This document shows positions 42,959-55,346 of a stretch of DNA of 64,000 nucleotides, one piece after another (within the stretch, counting starts at the first letter, position 1; each line of letters opens with the position of its first letter). A model generated the notes under the pieces. The model saw nothing but the letters and a program-made list of their open reading frames with translations. It did no database searches and had not been told where the DNA came from. A program made the position numbers and the translations under genes. Where the stretch lies: positions 2,170,001 through 2,234,000 of the forward strand of contig NZ_CP132343.1 in assembly GCF_040529065.1 (NCBI RefSeq), in the 5' to 3' direction. This DNA comes from Xanthomonas sacchari. GTDB taxonomy: Bacteria > Pseudomonadota > Gammaproteobacteria > Xanthomonadales > Xanthomonadaceae.

Positions 42959-43585
42959 ATGTTTTCGTTGCAGACCATCTTCGGTTCCGGCAAGCAGTTC
43001 TACACCCTGCTCGACGAGGCGGCACAGGCCGCCTACGACAGCACCAAGGCCCTGCACGCGATGATGCGCGAGTCCGACCGGCAGCCGGCGCTGGACGCCT
43101 TCAAGCTGGCGCGCCTGCGCGAGCGCGCGGCCTCCGACAAGATCGGCCAGGCGCTGGTGGACAGCTTCATGACCCCGATCGAGCGCGAGGACATCGAGGC
43201 GCTGGGCTCGGCGCTGTACAAGATCCCCAAGCAGGTGGAGAAGTTCGCCGACCGCTACTCGCTGGCGATCCAGCACCTGGAGCACATCGACTTCGCCCCG
43301 CGCGCGGCGATGCTGGAGCAGGCCGCGGCGGTGGTGGTGGAGATGGTCCACGACCTGCGCAACATGCACCTGGACCGGATGAGCGCGCTCAACGACAAGC
43401 TGCGCTCGCTGGAGAACGAGGCCGACCGACTGATGCTGGAGCTGTACCGCGACATCTACTCCGGCCGCCTGGACAACCTGCAGATGTTCCTGCTCAAGGA
43501 GTTCTTCGAAATCCTGGAGAAGGCCATCGACCGTTGCCGCGAGGCCGGCGTGGTGGTCTACCAGATCGTGCTGAAGAACTCCTGA
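42959..43585 (+). CDS. DUF47/PhoU-like Pit accessory protein
   Basis: This 208-residue soluble helical protein has the DUF47 pattern (FGSGKQFYTLLDEAAQAAYDS, IEREDIEALGSALYKIPKQVEKFADR, MHLDRMSALNDKLRSLENEADRL, EFFEILEKAIDRCREAGVVVYQIVLKN). DUF47 proteins sit beside pit in many bacteria and are thought to control Pit-type phosphate transport. It is followed by pit 85 bases downstream on the same strand. I chose ATG 42959; the long 5' extension of the frame is not conserved-looking. Confidence 0.92.
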   Translation: MFSLQTIFGSGKQFYTLLDEAAQAAYDSTKALHAMMRESDRQPALDAFKLARLRERAASDKIGQALVDSFMTPIEREDIEALGSALYKIPKQVEKFADRYSLAIQHLEHIDFAPRAAMLEQAAAVVVEMVHDLRNMHLDRMSALNDKLRSLENEADRLMLELYRDIYSGRLDNLQMFLLKEFFEILEKAIDRCREAGVVVYQIVLKNS

Positions 43586-43670
43586 TGGACGCGCTGCGGA
43601 GTTGCTGCCTGCGCGGCCGTCGCGCCCTGCGCGCGCCGGCCGCCGCCGCCGCGTGCGTGGAGGCGCGCCG

Positions 43671-44792
43671 ATGCTGAGCCTGGTCCTGATCGTGATCCTG
43701 GCGGCGCTGGTGTTCGAATTCATCAACGGCTTCCACGACACCGCCAACTCGATCGCCACGGTGGTCGCCACCAAGGTGCTCAGCCCCGGCTGGGCGGTGA
43801 TGCTGGCCGCGGCGATGAACCTGGTCGGCGCGCTGACCGGCACCGCGGTGGCGATGACCATCGCCTCCGGCCTGCTCAACACCGACGTGGTCGCGGTGAC
43901 CCCGCAGGTGGTGCTGTGCGCGCTGCTCGGCGGCATCGTCTGGAACCTGATCACCTGGTGGAAGGGCCTGCCGTCCTCGTCCTCGCACGCGTTGATCGGC
44001 GGCCTGTGCGGCGCCGGCCTGGCCGCGGCGCACAACGACTGGGATGCGCTGATCTGGTCGCAGACCGTGGGAGACTGGGCCAAGAACAAGGGCCTGCTGT
44101 GGAAGGTGTTCGTGCCGATGGTCACCTCGCCGATCGCCGGCTTCCTGCTCGGCATCGCGGTGATGCTGCTGCTGTGGGCGGCGATCGCCGGCCTGGCCAG
44201 GCTCGGCGGCCCGCTCGGGCGGCTGGCGCGGCCGCGCTGGGTCAACGCCTTCTTCGGCAAGGCGCAGATCGCCTCGGCCGCGTACATGGGCTACGCGCAC
44301 GGCCACAACGACGCGCAGAAGACCATGGGCATCATCGCCATGACCCTGATCGGCGCGCAGAGCACCGGCGCCCTGGACGACCTGCCGTCGTGGCTGGCGT
44401 TCCTGCACCCCGACGCCCATCAGGGGCAGGGCATCGCCACCTGGATCGTGCTGACCTGCGCGGTGGTGATGGCCGCCGGCACCGCCTCCGGCGGCTGGAA
44501 GATCATCAAGACCCTGGGCCACAAGATGGTCAAGCTGCATCCGATCCACGGCTTCGCCGCGGAAACCAGCTCGGCCACGATCCTGACCCTGGCCGCGCAC
44601 TTCGGCATGCCGGTGTCCACCACCCACAGCATCTCCACCGCGATCATGGGCGTGGGCTTCGCCAAGAACCCGCGCTCGCTGCGCTTCGGCGTCATCGAAC
44701 GCATCGTCTGGGCCTGGATTCTCACCATCCCCGCCGCGGCCGGCGTGGCGTATCTGATTTTCCGCGGATTCGCCTTGGCTGGGTGGGTGTGA
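43671..44792 (+). CDS. pit: Low-affinity inorganic phosphate transporter (Pit family)
   Basis: This 373-residue membrane protein of the PiT family carries both family repeats: FEFINGFHDTANSIATVVAT near the N-terminus and YAHGHNDAQKTMGIIAM in the second half. About ten helices are predicted by eye. It co-transports metal-phosphate or phosphate with protons. The upstream DUF47 gene and the Pho box suggest phosphate-regulated expression. The ATG at 43671 starts MLSLVLIVILAALVFEF, the first helix. Confidence 0.94.
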   Translation: MLSLVLIVILAALVFEFINGFHDTANSIATVVATKVLSPGWAVMLAAAMNLVGALTGTAVAMTIASGLLNTDVVAVTPQVVLCALLGGIVWNLITWWKGLPSSSSHALIGGLCGAGLAAAHNDWDALIWSQTVGDWAKNKGLLWKVFVPMVTSPIAGFLLGIAVMLLLWAAIAGLARLGGPLGRLARPRWVNAFFGKAQIASAAYMGYAHGHNDAQKTMGIIAMTLIGAQSTGALDDLPSWLAFLHPDAHQGQGIATWIVLTCAVVMAAGTASGGWKIIKTLGHKMVKLHPIHGFAAETSSATILTLAAHFGMPVSTTHSISTAIMGVGFAKNPRSLRFGVIERIVWAWILTIPAAAGVAYLIFRGFALAGWV

Positions 44793-44794
44793 GT

Positions 44795-45060
44795 GGGGCC
44801 GGGAATCGGGAGTGGGGAAACGGGAATCGTAAAAGCATAGATTTCCCGCGAACGGTGACCATGTTGCGGTGTTGGTTCGTCCCATTTCCCTCGCGCCGCA
44901 ACGAGGGCGAACTCAGGGCCAGGGCAGTCGCATAGCTCTAGGGCCAGGGCAGTCGCATAGCTCTATCGCGGAACACCCCTGAACCACGCAGGTCGAGGAA
45001 CTGTCTCGACTAATGGGGAGCCGCCTTTGCGATTCCCCATTCCCAATTCCCCATTCCCAT
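44795..45060. repeat. Paired GGGAATC / GATTCCC arrays
   Basis: A plus-sense array of GGGAATCGGGAGTGGGG-like units (44795-44829) and a minus-sense array (45031-45060, GATTCCCCATTCCCAATTCC) flank the 267-base gap between the convergent pit and S10 peptidase genes. A tandem 25-base duplication lies between them. The motif is the same family as the arrays at 18661 and 37873. Confidence 0.7.
44915..44964. repeat. Perfect tandem 25-base duplication
   Basis: Two identical 25-base units (44915-44939 and 44940-44964; AGGGCCAGGGCAGTCGCATA core) lie head to tail between convergent genes. The copies are perfect, which suggests a recent duplication or a slippage-prone locus. Confidence 0.85.
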
Positions 45061-46562
45061 CAATTCGCCCGATACATCGCCAGAACATCCTGCCGCAACG
45101 CGCGCTGGCTGTCGGCGCGGTTGTAGAACATGTGGCCGCCGGGGTAGTTCTTGACCTGCACGCGGGTCGGGTCGTTGCCCATCACCGGCATCTGGTCCAC
45201 GGTCAGCACCGAGCCCATGAACGGGCACGACAGGTCGTTCCAGCCGTGCACGATCAGCACGCGCAGTTTCGGATCGATCGCCACCGCCTGGCGCAGTTGC
45301 GTCACCGAGCCCTTGCGCAGTTCGTCGTCCCAGTCCCACAGCCGGTTCACGTCGTAGTTCAGCGCTTCGTAGCGGGCGTCGACCTTCCAGCCGACCACGC
45401 GGGTCACGAAATCGACCATCGCGGTGGTGGTGGGGGCGATGATGCTGTCCAGCAGCGGGTCGTTGGCGCGCTGCTCGGGAGCGTTGGGGAACGGGTCGAA
45501 GGCGGTGACGTTGGAGTCGTAGCGGCTGCCGAGTTCGCCCTTGTCGCGGAACACCTCGCGCAGGTACGCCTGGGTCTCCAGGCGGCCGCCGGCGCGGCGC
45601 ACGAAGGCCGGGTCCAGGCCGGTCATCGCGGTCACCTGCTGGATCATGCGGGTGGTGCCGGCCGGGTCGGAACGCCCGCGCAGCAGCGCGGTGACGTAGT
45701 CGCCGCGGGTGTAGTCGATCACCTGACGCATCGCCTCCGGGGTCAGCTTGCCCTCGCGCTCCAGGCGCGCGGCGGCGATCGACGGCAGGGTCAGCATCCA
45801 CGGCAGCGGCGAGACGTCGCCGTTGTCGTCCAGGGTCGGGTTCAGATACGGCGAGACCAGAACCACGCCGTTCATCGCCACGCCGAGCTTGGTCTGCAGG
45901 TAGTGGGTGATGCGCGGGCCGCGGAAGCCGCCGTAGCTTTCGCCGACCAGGTACTTGCGCGATTGCAGGCGCTGGTTCTTCAGCAGCCAGTCGTAGATGG
46001 TGCGCGAGAGGTACTCGATGTCGGCCTGCGGGTTGTAGAACTGTTTCTTGGCCTGCTCGTCGGGGATGCGCGAGCGGCTGAAGCCGGTGCCGACCGGGTC
46101 GATGAACACCAGGTCGGTGAAGTCCAGCCAGGTGCCGGGGTTGTCGCGCAGTTGCGCCGGCGCGGACGCGCTGTCGCCTTCGCTGCCGAACGCCACCACC
46201 TTCGGTCCGATCGCGCCCAGGTTGAGATACACCGAGGCCGCGCCGGGGCCGCCGTTGAGCGCGAAGGTGACCGGGCGGTCCTTGCCGTCCATGGTGTAGG
46301 CGGTGTAGACCACGTCGGCGACGACCTTGCCCTGCTTGTCCTTCACCGGCAGCGTGCCGACCTTGACCGTGTAGCGCAGGGTGCGGCCGTCGAGCTGGGT
46401 GGATTGGCTGGTCTGCGCGTCGGCCGGCAGCGGCGCCGGTTCGACGGCGGCGGGCTTGTCGGCCTTGTCGGCGTTCGCCGCATCGGCGTCGGCGGCCAGT
46501 GCCGCGGTCATCGGTGTCGCCGCCAGCAGCACGGCCAGCAGCACGGAGGGGAAGGTCGGCAC
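45060..46562 (-). CDS. Peptidase S10 family serine carboxypeptidase, secreted
   Basis: This 500-residue protein has a signal peptide (LLAVLLAATPMTAALAA) and the S10 alpha/beta hydrolase fold. Oxyanion region is VTFALNGGPGAASVYLNLG, the serine is in LVGESYGGFRGPRI, the aspartate in VLIVHGWNDLSCPFMG and the histidine in NYPGGHMFYNRADS. It should remove C-terminal residues from peptides in the periplasm or outside the cell. The GTG at 46562 is the only start before the signal peptide. It is convergent with pit. Confidence 0.9.
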   Translation of the reverse strand: MPTFPSVLLAVLLAATPMTAALAADADAANADKADKPAAVEPAPLPADAQTSQSTQLDGRTLRYTVKVGTLPVKDKQGKVVADVVYTAYTMDGKDRPVTFALNGGPGAASVYLNLGAIGPKVVAFGSEGDSASAPAQLRDNPGTWLDFTDLVFIDPVGTGFSRSRIPDEQAKKQFYNPQADIEYLSRTIYDWLLKNQRLQSRKYLVGESYGGFRGPRITHYLQTKLGVAMNGVVLVSPYLNPTLDDNGDVSPLPWMLTLPSIAAARLEREGKLTPEAMRQVIDYTRGDYVTALLRGRSDPAGTTRMIQQVTAMTGLDPAFVRRAGGRLETQAYLREVFRDKGELGSRYDSNVTAFDPFPNAPEQRANDPLLDSIIAPTTTAMVDFVTRVVGWKVDARYEALNYDVNRLWDWDDELRKGSVTQLRQAVAIDPKLRVLIVHGWNDLSCPFMGSVLTVDQMPVMGNDPTRVQVKNYPGGHMFYNRADSQRALRQDVLAMYRAN

Positions 46563-46718
46563 GGGCGGTCGCTCGCAGGGAGGGAGCCGGCATGCTAGGC
46601 CGCGGCGCCGGCGCGGCGGATGTGCACAAAGCCATGGTCGGCGCCAGCGCGCCGCGCCATGCCGGTCATCGGCGCTGGCTACAATCCTCGGCTCGTCCCG
46701 TACTCCGATCCGTCACGC

Positions 46719-47531
46719 ATGCCTCCAGTTCGTTTCCAGCTGCCGTTGTGCCTGTCCCTGGTTGTGCTGCTGGCCGGTTGCGCCGCTGCGCCGCCGCCGG
46801 TGGCCGACTCGCCGGCCGCGCACGATGCGCATGCGCACGATCGGCACCGCCTGTGGCGATTGGTGAGCACGCGTTGCCTGCCGCAAGCGCGGCTCGGCGC
46901 CGATCCGGCGCCGTGCAGCGACGTGCATCCCGGGCCAGGCGAGCGCTATGCCTTGATGAAGGACCTGCGCGGCGACTACCAGTACCTGCTGATCCCGACG
47001 GTGCCGGTGAGCGGGATCGAGGATCCGCGCGCGCGCGGTGCCGGCGTGCCGAACTGGCTGGGCCTGGCCTGGCAGGCGCGCACCCGGGTCGAGCAGTTGT
47101 TGCAGCGGCCGCTGCCGCGCGAACTGACCAGCCTGACGATCAATCCGCCTTCGGCGCGTTCGCAGGACCAGTTGCATATCCATATCGATTGCCTGGCGCC
47201 GCAGGTGCGCGACCAGTTGCAGGCGATGCAGGCGGCGATCGGCCCCACTTGGGCGCCGTTGCCGCAGCCGCTCCACGGTCACGTCTATCGGGCCATGCGC
47301 CTGGAGGGCGAGGCGCTGGATGCGAATCCGCTGACCCTGCTGGCGCGCGCCCTGCCGCCGCACCAGCACATGGCCCACCAGACCCTGGCGGTGGTCGGCG
47401 CGGCGTTCGATGGCCGCCCCGGCTTCGTGCTGCTGGCCGCTACCGCGCTTCCCGGTGACGGGGTCGGTGCGGAAGAACTGCAGGATCACGACTGCACCGG
47501 CGTGGTGCCGGCGGCGGCTGCGCGCGGCTGA
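46719..47531 (+). CDS. CDP-diacylglycerol diphosphatase-like lipoprotein (Cdh family)
   Basis: This 270-residue protein has a signal with lipobox LLAGC (Cys21). A Cdh-like core follows: LWRLVSTRCLPQA, YQYLLIPTVPVSGIEDP, SLTINPPSARSQDQLHIHIDC with a His-x-His motif, and MAHQTLAVVGAAF. Cdh hydrolyses CDP-diacylglycerol to CMP and phosphatidate, but some family members accept other nucleotide diphosphates. It stands alone, divergent from the S10 peptidase gene. Confidence 0.8.
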   Translation: MPPVRFQLPLCLSLVVLLAGCAAAPPPVADSPAAHDAHAHDRHRLWRLVSTRCLPQARLGADPAPCSDVHPGPGERYALMKDLRGDYQYLLIPTVPVSGIEDPRARGAGVPNWLGLAWQARTRVEQLLQRPLPRELTSLTINPPSARSQDQLHIHIDCLAPQVRDQLQAMQAAIGPTWAPLPQPLHGHVYRAMRLEGEALDANPLTLLARALPPHQHMAHQTLAVVGAAFDGRPGFVLLAATALPGDGVGAEELQDHDCTGVVPAAAARG

Positions 47532-47606
47532 CGGCCCAGGCGGCGTCAATGCCGCGCAGGCCAACTAACGGCATCCGCCGGTCGTGCGGAGCGCAGGCAG
47601 GGATGT

Positions 47607-47687
47607 TGTGGGAGGGACTTCAGTCCCGACTGCATGATGCCCCGGCAGCTGCCTGCTTCGCGCGTCGCGACGGAAGTCGCTCCCACA
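47607..47687. repeat. Xanthomonas-type intergenic palindrome, diverged copy C
   Basis: Arms at 47607-47629 (TGTGGGAGGGACTTCAGTCC start) and 47665-47687 are inverted copies with about three mismatches. It is a variant of the elements at 8697-8763 and 63016-63081 and lies between the convergent Cdh-like and parE genes. Confidence 0.65.
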
Positions 47688-47816
47688 GGATGCTTTCTGG
47701 AGCAGTCACAACCCGTTAGTGCAAACCCGACGCGGCTCTCGCCGAGCCGGTCGGGGAAGTGGCATCTGCACTACCGTGCACGCGCTGACTGTAAGCGCCA
47801 GCGCGCGCGCACAGCC

Positions 47817-49706
47817 TCAAACCTCCAGCGACGCCAGGTCGCCCTTGGTCTCCAGCCACTGCTTGCGGTCGCCGGCGCGTTTCTTGGCCAGCAGCATGTC
47901 CATCAGCGAGCGGGTCTGGTCGCCGTCGTCCACGGTCAGCTGCACCAGGCGCCGGGTGTCCGGGTGGATGGTGGATTCGCGCAGCTGCTGCGGATTCATC
48001 TCGCCCAGGCCCTTGAAGCGGGTGACGCTGACCTGACCCTTGATCTTCTCGCGCTCGATCTTGTCCAGCAGCGAGCGCTTCTCTTCCTCGTCCAGCGCGT
48101 AGAACACCTGCTTGCCCACGTCCACGCGGAACAGCGGCGGCATCGCAACGAACACGTGGCCGGCGCGCACCAGGGCCGGGAAGTGGCGTAGGAACAGCGC
48201 GGTCAGCAGGGTGGCGATGTGCAGGCCGTCGGAGTCGGCGTCGGCCAGGATCACCACCTTGCCGTAGCGCAGGCCGTCGATCTCGTCCTTGCCCGGGTCG
48301 CAGCCGATCGCGATCGCCAGGTTGTGCACTTCCTCCGAGGCCAGCACGCTGCCGGAGGCCACTTCCCAGGTGTTGAGGATCTTGCCGCGCAGCGGCAGGA
48401 TCGCCTGGAAATCCTTGTCGCGGGCCTGCTTGGCGCTGCCGCCGGCCGAGTCGCCCTCGACCAGGAACAGTTCGGTGCGCGACAGATCCTGGCTGATGCA
48501 GTCGGCCAGCTTGCCCGGCAGCGCCGGGCCCTGGGTGACCTTCTTGCGCACGATCTGCTTCTCGGTCTTCAGCCGCGCGCTGGCGCGGTCGATGGCGATC
48601 TGCGCGATGCGCGTGCCGGTTTCCACGTTCTGGTTCAGCCACAGGCTGAAGGCGTCGTGCGCGGCGCCCTCGATGAAGCCGGCGGCCTGGCGCGAGGACA
48701 GGCGTTCCTTGGTCTGGCCGCTGAACTGCGGGTCGGTCATCTTCAGCGACAGCACGAACGCGACGCGGTCCCACACGTCTTCCGGCGCCAGCTTGACGCC
48801 GCGCGGCAGCAGGTTGCGGAAATCGCAGAACTCGCGCAGCGCATCGGTGAGGCCGCTGCGCAGGCCGTTGACGTGGGTGCCGTGCTGCGCCGTGGGAATT
48901 AGGTTGACGTAGCTTTCCTGCACCAGTTCGCCTTCCACCACCCAGGCCACCGCCCAGTCGACGATCTCGCGGTCCTTCTTCAGGTTGCCGACGAACAGCT
49001 CGGCCGGCAGCAACTCGCGCTCGGCCAGTTCGCCGCGCAGGTAGTCGCGCAGGCCGTCCTCGAAATACCAGGTGTCCTGCTCGCCGGTGGCCTCGTCGTG
49101 CAGCTTGACGGTCAGGCCGGGGCACAGCACCGCCTTGGCGCGCAGCAGGTGGCGCAGCGCGCGCACCGCGAATTTCGGCGTGTCGAAATACTTCGGGTCC
49201 GGCCAGAAACGCAGGCGCGTGCCGGTGTTCTTCTTGCCGACGCTGCCGACGATCTCCAGCTTGGAGGCGGCGTGGCCGTCGGCGAAGGCCATGCGGTATT
49301 CGTTGCCTTCGCGCTTGATGAACAGTTCCACCCGGGTGGACAGCGCATTGACCACGCTGACGCCGACGCCGTGCAGGCCGCCGCTGAAGGTGTAGTTGCG
49401 GTCGCTGAACTTGCCGCCGGCATGCAGCCGGGTGAGGATCAGTTCGACGCCGGAGATCTTCTCTTCCGGGTGGATGTCCACCGGCATGCCGCGGCCGTCG
49501 TCGGACACCTCGCAACTGCCGTCCTTGTACAGCGTCACCTCGATGTGCCGGGCGTGGCCGGCCAGCGCCTCGTCCACGGCGTTGTCGATGACTTCCTGGG
49601 CCAGGTGGTTGGGGCGTGCGGTGTCGGTGTACATGCCGGGCCGGCGCTTGACCGGGTCCAGGCCAGAAAGAACTTCGATGTCGGCGGCGTTGTAGCGGGT
49701 ATTCAT
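47817..49706 (-). CDS. parE: DNA topoisomerase IV subunit B
   Basis: This 629-residue GyrB/ParE-family ATPase subunit has the GHKL ATP site (VIDNAVDEALAGHA, VSDDGRGMPVDIH, GGLHGVGVSVVNAL), the TOPRIM domain (LFLVEGDSAGGSAKQARD, VVILADADSDGLHI) and a C-terminal RFKGLGEMNPQQL. It decatenates chromosomes together with ParC. The length (about 630) and MNTRYNAADIEVLSGLDPV start fit ParE, not GyrB. It is a housekeeping gene read alone. Confidence 0.96.
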   Translation of the reverse strand: MNTRYNAADIEVLSGLDPVKRRPGMYTDTARPNHLAQEVIDNAVDEALAGHARHIEVTLYKDGSCEVSDDGRGMPVDIHPEEKISGVELILTRLHAGGKFSDRNYTFSGGLHGVGVSVVNALSTRVELFIKREGNEYRMAFADGHAASKLEIVGSVGKKNTGTRLRFWPDPKYFDTPKFAVRALRHLLRAKAVLCPGLTVKLHDEATGEQDTWYFEDGLRDYLRGELAERELLPAELFVGNLKKDREIVDWAVAWVVEGELVQESYVNLIPTAQHGTHVNGLRSGLTDALREFCDFRNLLPRGVKLAPEDVWDRVAFVLSLKMTDPQFSGQTKERLSSRQAAGFIEGAAHDAFSLWLNQNVETGTRIAQIAIDRASARLKTEKQIVRKKVTQGPALPGKLADCISQDLSRTELFLVEGDSAGGSAKQARDKDFQAILPLRGKILNTWEVASGSVLASEEVHNLAIAIGCDPGKDEIDGLRYGKVVILADADSDGLHIATLLTALFLRHFPALVRAGHVFVAMPPLFRVDVGKQVFYALDEEEKRSLLDKIEREKIKGQVSVTRFKGLGEMNPQQLRESTIHPDTRRLVQLTVDDGDQTRSLMDMLLAKKRAGDRKQWLETKGDLASLEV

Positions 49707-49871
49707 GCGTCTCAGCAGGTGGCGCGAAGCAGATCAGGAAGTGTGCGGTCTGCGGCGGTTTTTTGCACGTCGCCGGTGTTCAGGGCGGGTGCGGGGGCTC
49801 CACGCTACGCTGGCCCTGGAAAAACCGCGACGTCGCCCACATCTTCGTCGCACGTCCCAAAGGAGTCCGCC

Positions 49872-50126
49872 ATGAACGTTCGCAAGCTGTTGACCCTGGC
49901 CGCTCTGGTCGCCGCCGCGGTGGCCGTGCCGGTCGCGATGGCCCAGGCGCAGAGCGCCGATCCGGCCGCCTCCGGTGCCGCCGCCTACGAGGCGCAGGTC
50001 GCCAAGGAAAAGGCCGAGGCCGACGCCAAGGCCAAGCGCCGCGCCGCCGCGGCCGCCGAGCACAAGGCCGGCAAGGATGCGGCCGCGCCGAAGAAGGAAG
50101 AGGAAGAGGAAGCGCGCAAGCCCTGA
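49872..50126 (+). CDS. Small secreted Ala/Lys/Glu-rich protein
   Basis: The ATG has an AAGGAG ribosome site 7 bases upstream. The product has a signal peptide (KLLTLAALVAAAVAVPVAMAQA) followed by about 57 residues very rich in Ala, Lys and Glu, ending KKEEEEEARKP. The mature part is probably a charged, low-complexity or helical periplasmic peptide. I do not recognise the function. It is followed by a strong intrinsic terminator and lies divergent from parE. Confidence 0.75.
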   Translation: MNVRKLLTLAALVAAAVAVPVAMAQAQSADPAASGAAAYEAQVAKEKAEADAKAKRRAAAAAEHKAGKDAAAPKKEEEEEARKP

Positions 50127-50150
50127 GCCTGCGCACGGTTTCCTGCACAC

Positions 50151-50182
50151 GACGCCCCGGTCGCCCGGGGCGTCGCTTTTTT
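50151..50182 (+). terminator. Rho-independent terminator
   Basis: Arms GACGCCCCGG (50151-50160) and CCGGGGCGTC (50165-50174) form a perfect 10-bp GC-rich stem with a 4-nt loop. GCTTTTTT follows at 50175-50182. It ends the transcript of the small secreted protein gene before pyrG. Confidence 0.93.
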
Positions 50183-50208
50183 GTGGGGCGGCTGTTGCGC
50201 AAAAGCGC

Positions 50209-50237
50209 TTGGGCAAATCCGCTTCACCCGTTAAACT
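50209..50237 (+). promoter_or_regulatory. Sigma-70-like promoter before pyrG
   Basis: TTGGGC (50209-50214) and TAAACT (50232-50237) are separated by 17 bases, the ideal spacing, 27 bases before the pyrG ATG. It lies directly after the terminator. Confidence 0.5.
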
Positions 50238-50260
50238 ATGGCTTTCCGGGAGGCCTTTGA

Positions 50261-52416
<2,156 letters not shown>

Positions 52417-52423
52417 TGGCAGT

Positions 52424-53254
52424 ATGAAACTGTGTGGCTTCGACGTAGGCCTGGACCAGCCGCTGTTCCTGATCGCCGGCCCGTGCGTGATCGAGTCGAT
52501 GCAACTGCAGCTCGACGTCGCCGGCAGGCTCAAGGAGATCACCGGCCGGCTGGGCATCAACTTCATCTTCAAGTCCAGCTTCGACAAGGCCAACCGCACC
52601 TCCGGCACCAGCTTCCGCGGCCCCGGCCTGGAAGAAGGGCTGAAGGTGCTGGAGGCGGTGAAGACCCAGATCGGCGTGCCGGTGCTGACCGACGTGCACG
52701 AGTACACGCCGATGCACGAGGTGGCGGCGGTGGTGGACGTGCTGCAGACGCCGGCGTTCCTGGTGCGGCAGACCGATTTCATCAAGAACGTGTGCGCCGC
52801 CGGCAAGCCGGTCAACATCAAGAAGGGCCAGTTCCTGTCGCCGTGGGACATGAAGCCGGTGGTGGAGAAGGCCAAGTCCACCGGCAACGAGCAGATCATG
52901 GTCTGCGAGCGCGGCGCCAGCTTCGGCTACAACAACCTGGTCAGCGACATGCGCTCGCTGAGCGTGATGCGCGAGACCGGCTGCCCGGTGGTGTTCGACG
53001 CCACCCATTCGGTGCAGTTGCCGGGCGGGCAGGGCGGCAGTTCCGGCGGCCAGCGCGAGTTCGTGCCGGTGCTGGCGCGCGCGGCGGTGGCGGTTGGCGT
53101 GGCTGGCGTGTTCGCCGAGACGCACCCGGATCCGTCCAAGGCGCTGTCCGACGGCCCCAACGCGTGGCCGTTGGACCAGATGGAAGCGCTGCTGGAAACG
53201 CTGATGGAACTGGACGCGGTCACCAAGAAGCACGGGTTCTCGCGCTTCGCCTGA
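52424..53254 (+). CDS. kdsA: 3-deoxy-D-manno-octulosonate 8-phosphate synthase
   Basis: This 276-residue enzyme condenses arabinose 5-phosphate with PEP to make KDO 8-phosphate for lipopolysaccharide. Seen: [43 protein letters not shown] and [12 protein letters not shown] chose ATG 52424 ([15 protein letters not shown]), the family start and length. An earlier ATG at 52406 has a better GGAG site but adds six residues and overlaps the acyltransferase gene by 11 bases; it may be the true start in this genome because of the inserted gene. Confidence 0.95.
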   Translation: MKLCGFDVGLDQPLFLIAGPCVIESMQLQLDVAGRLKEITGRLGINFIFKSSFDKANRTSGTSFRGPGLEEGLKVLEAVKTQIGVPVLTDVHEYTPMHEVAAVVDVLQTPAFLVRQTDFIKNVCAAGKPVNIKKGQFLSPWDMKPVVEKAKSTGNEQIMVCERGASFGYNNLVSDMRSLSVMRETGCPVVFDATHSVQLPGGQGGSSGGQREFVPVLARAAVAVGVAGVFAETHPDPSKALSDGPNAWPLDQMEALLETLMELDAVTKKHGFSRFA

Positions 53255-53255
53255 C

Positions 53256-53591
53256 GTGCGCATGGTGTCGACCTCGTCGCCTCGCTGCGGCCGGTCGTGG
53301 GGCCTGGCCGCGTTGCTGCTGGCGCTGCTGGCCTGGCTCGCCCTGATCGGCACGGTCCTGTGCTTCCTCGCCAGCATCGGCGTGCCTGGCGATGGCGACA
53401 ACGCCATCCGGGCCATGCGCCCGTGGATCCTCACCTCGCTGGGCGTGCTGGCGGTCTCCGCACCGGGCGGGCTGCTCGCCGCGGTGCAGGGCTGGCGATT
53501 GCGGCGGGGACGCGTCTGTGCGGTCATCGCGGCCGCGCTGCTGGCGCTGCTGCTGATCGTGGCGATCCCCCTGTCCGCGATCCTCCGCTGA
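53256..53591 (+). CDS. Small hydrophobic membrane protein, unknown function
   Basis: This protein of about 110 residues has three likely membrane helices (LAALLLALLAWLALIGTVLC, WILTSLGVLAVSAPGGLLAA and VCAVIAAALLALLLIVAIPLS). It sits between kdsA and eno on the same strand, starting immediately after the kdsA stop. The start may be GTG 53256 or ATG 53262. I do not recognise the family. Confidence 0.65.
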   Translation: MRMVSTSSPRCGRSWGLAALLLALLAWLALIGTVLCFLASIGVPGDGDNAIRAMRPWILTSLGVLAVSAPGGLLAAVQGWRLRRGRVCAVIAAALLALLLIVAIPLSAILR

Positions 53592-53672
53592 GCCGCCTTA
53601 TCGGCGTGATTTGGCAAGTGATGGGCCGGCGGGGATAATCATGCGGCATTCGTTCCCCGCCCCCTCTCCTGA

Positions 53673-54983
<1,311 letters not shown>

Positions 54984-54986
54984 GCC

Positions 54987-55346
54987 GTGCGCAACTGGCG
55001 CTGGCTGCTGCTGGTGCTGGCGGGACTGCTGGCGTGGCTGCAGTACCGTTTCTGGCTCGGCCCGGGCAATTCCGGCGAAGTGCTGGTGCTCGAAAGCCAG
55101 GTCGAGCACCAGAAGCGCGACAACGAAGGACTGCAGCAACGCAACGCCGCGCTCGCCGCCGAGGTCAAGGACCTCAAGGACGGCGAGGCGGCGATCGAGG
55201 AGCGCGCGCGTAGCGAACTAGGCATGATCAAGCCGGGCGAAAAGTTCTACCGCGTGGTCGAGAACGCGCCGGTGTCGACGCCGGCCGGCACGGCCGCGGG
55301 CGCGCAGCCTGCGCCCGTCACCCCGGCGCCGGGCGAGCAACCCTGA
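54987..55346 (+). CDS. ftsB: Cell division protein FtsB
   Basis: This 119-residue single-pass protein starts with a membrane helix ([20 protein letters not shown]), then a coiled coil ([20 protein letters not shown]) and a [13 protein letters not shown] end typical of FtsB. The C-terminal tail is Pro/Ala-rich and longer than in Escherichia coli FtsB. It joins FtsL and FtsQ in the divisome. The start is GTG; the stop overlaps the ispD ATG by 1 base. Confidence 0.93.
   Translation: MRNWRWLLLVLAGLLAWLQYRFWLGPGNSGEVLVLESQVEHQKRDNEGLQQRNAALAAEVKDLKDGEAAIEERARSELGMIKPGEKFYRVVENAPVSTPAGTAAGAQPAPVTPAPGEQP

Noticed and set aside
44795-45060. The paired arrays as ends of an insertion sequence
   Set aside because: No transposase frame lies between them. 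The arrays are degenerate short-unit repeats rather than defined terminal inverted repeats, and I see no target duplication.
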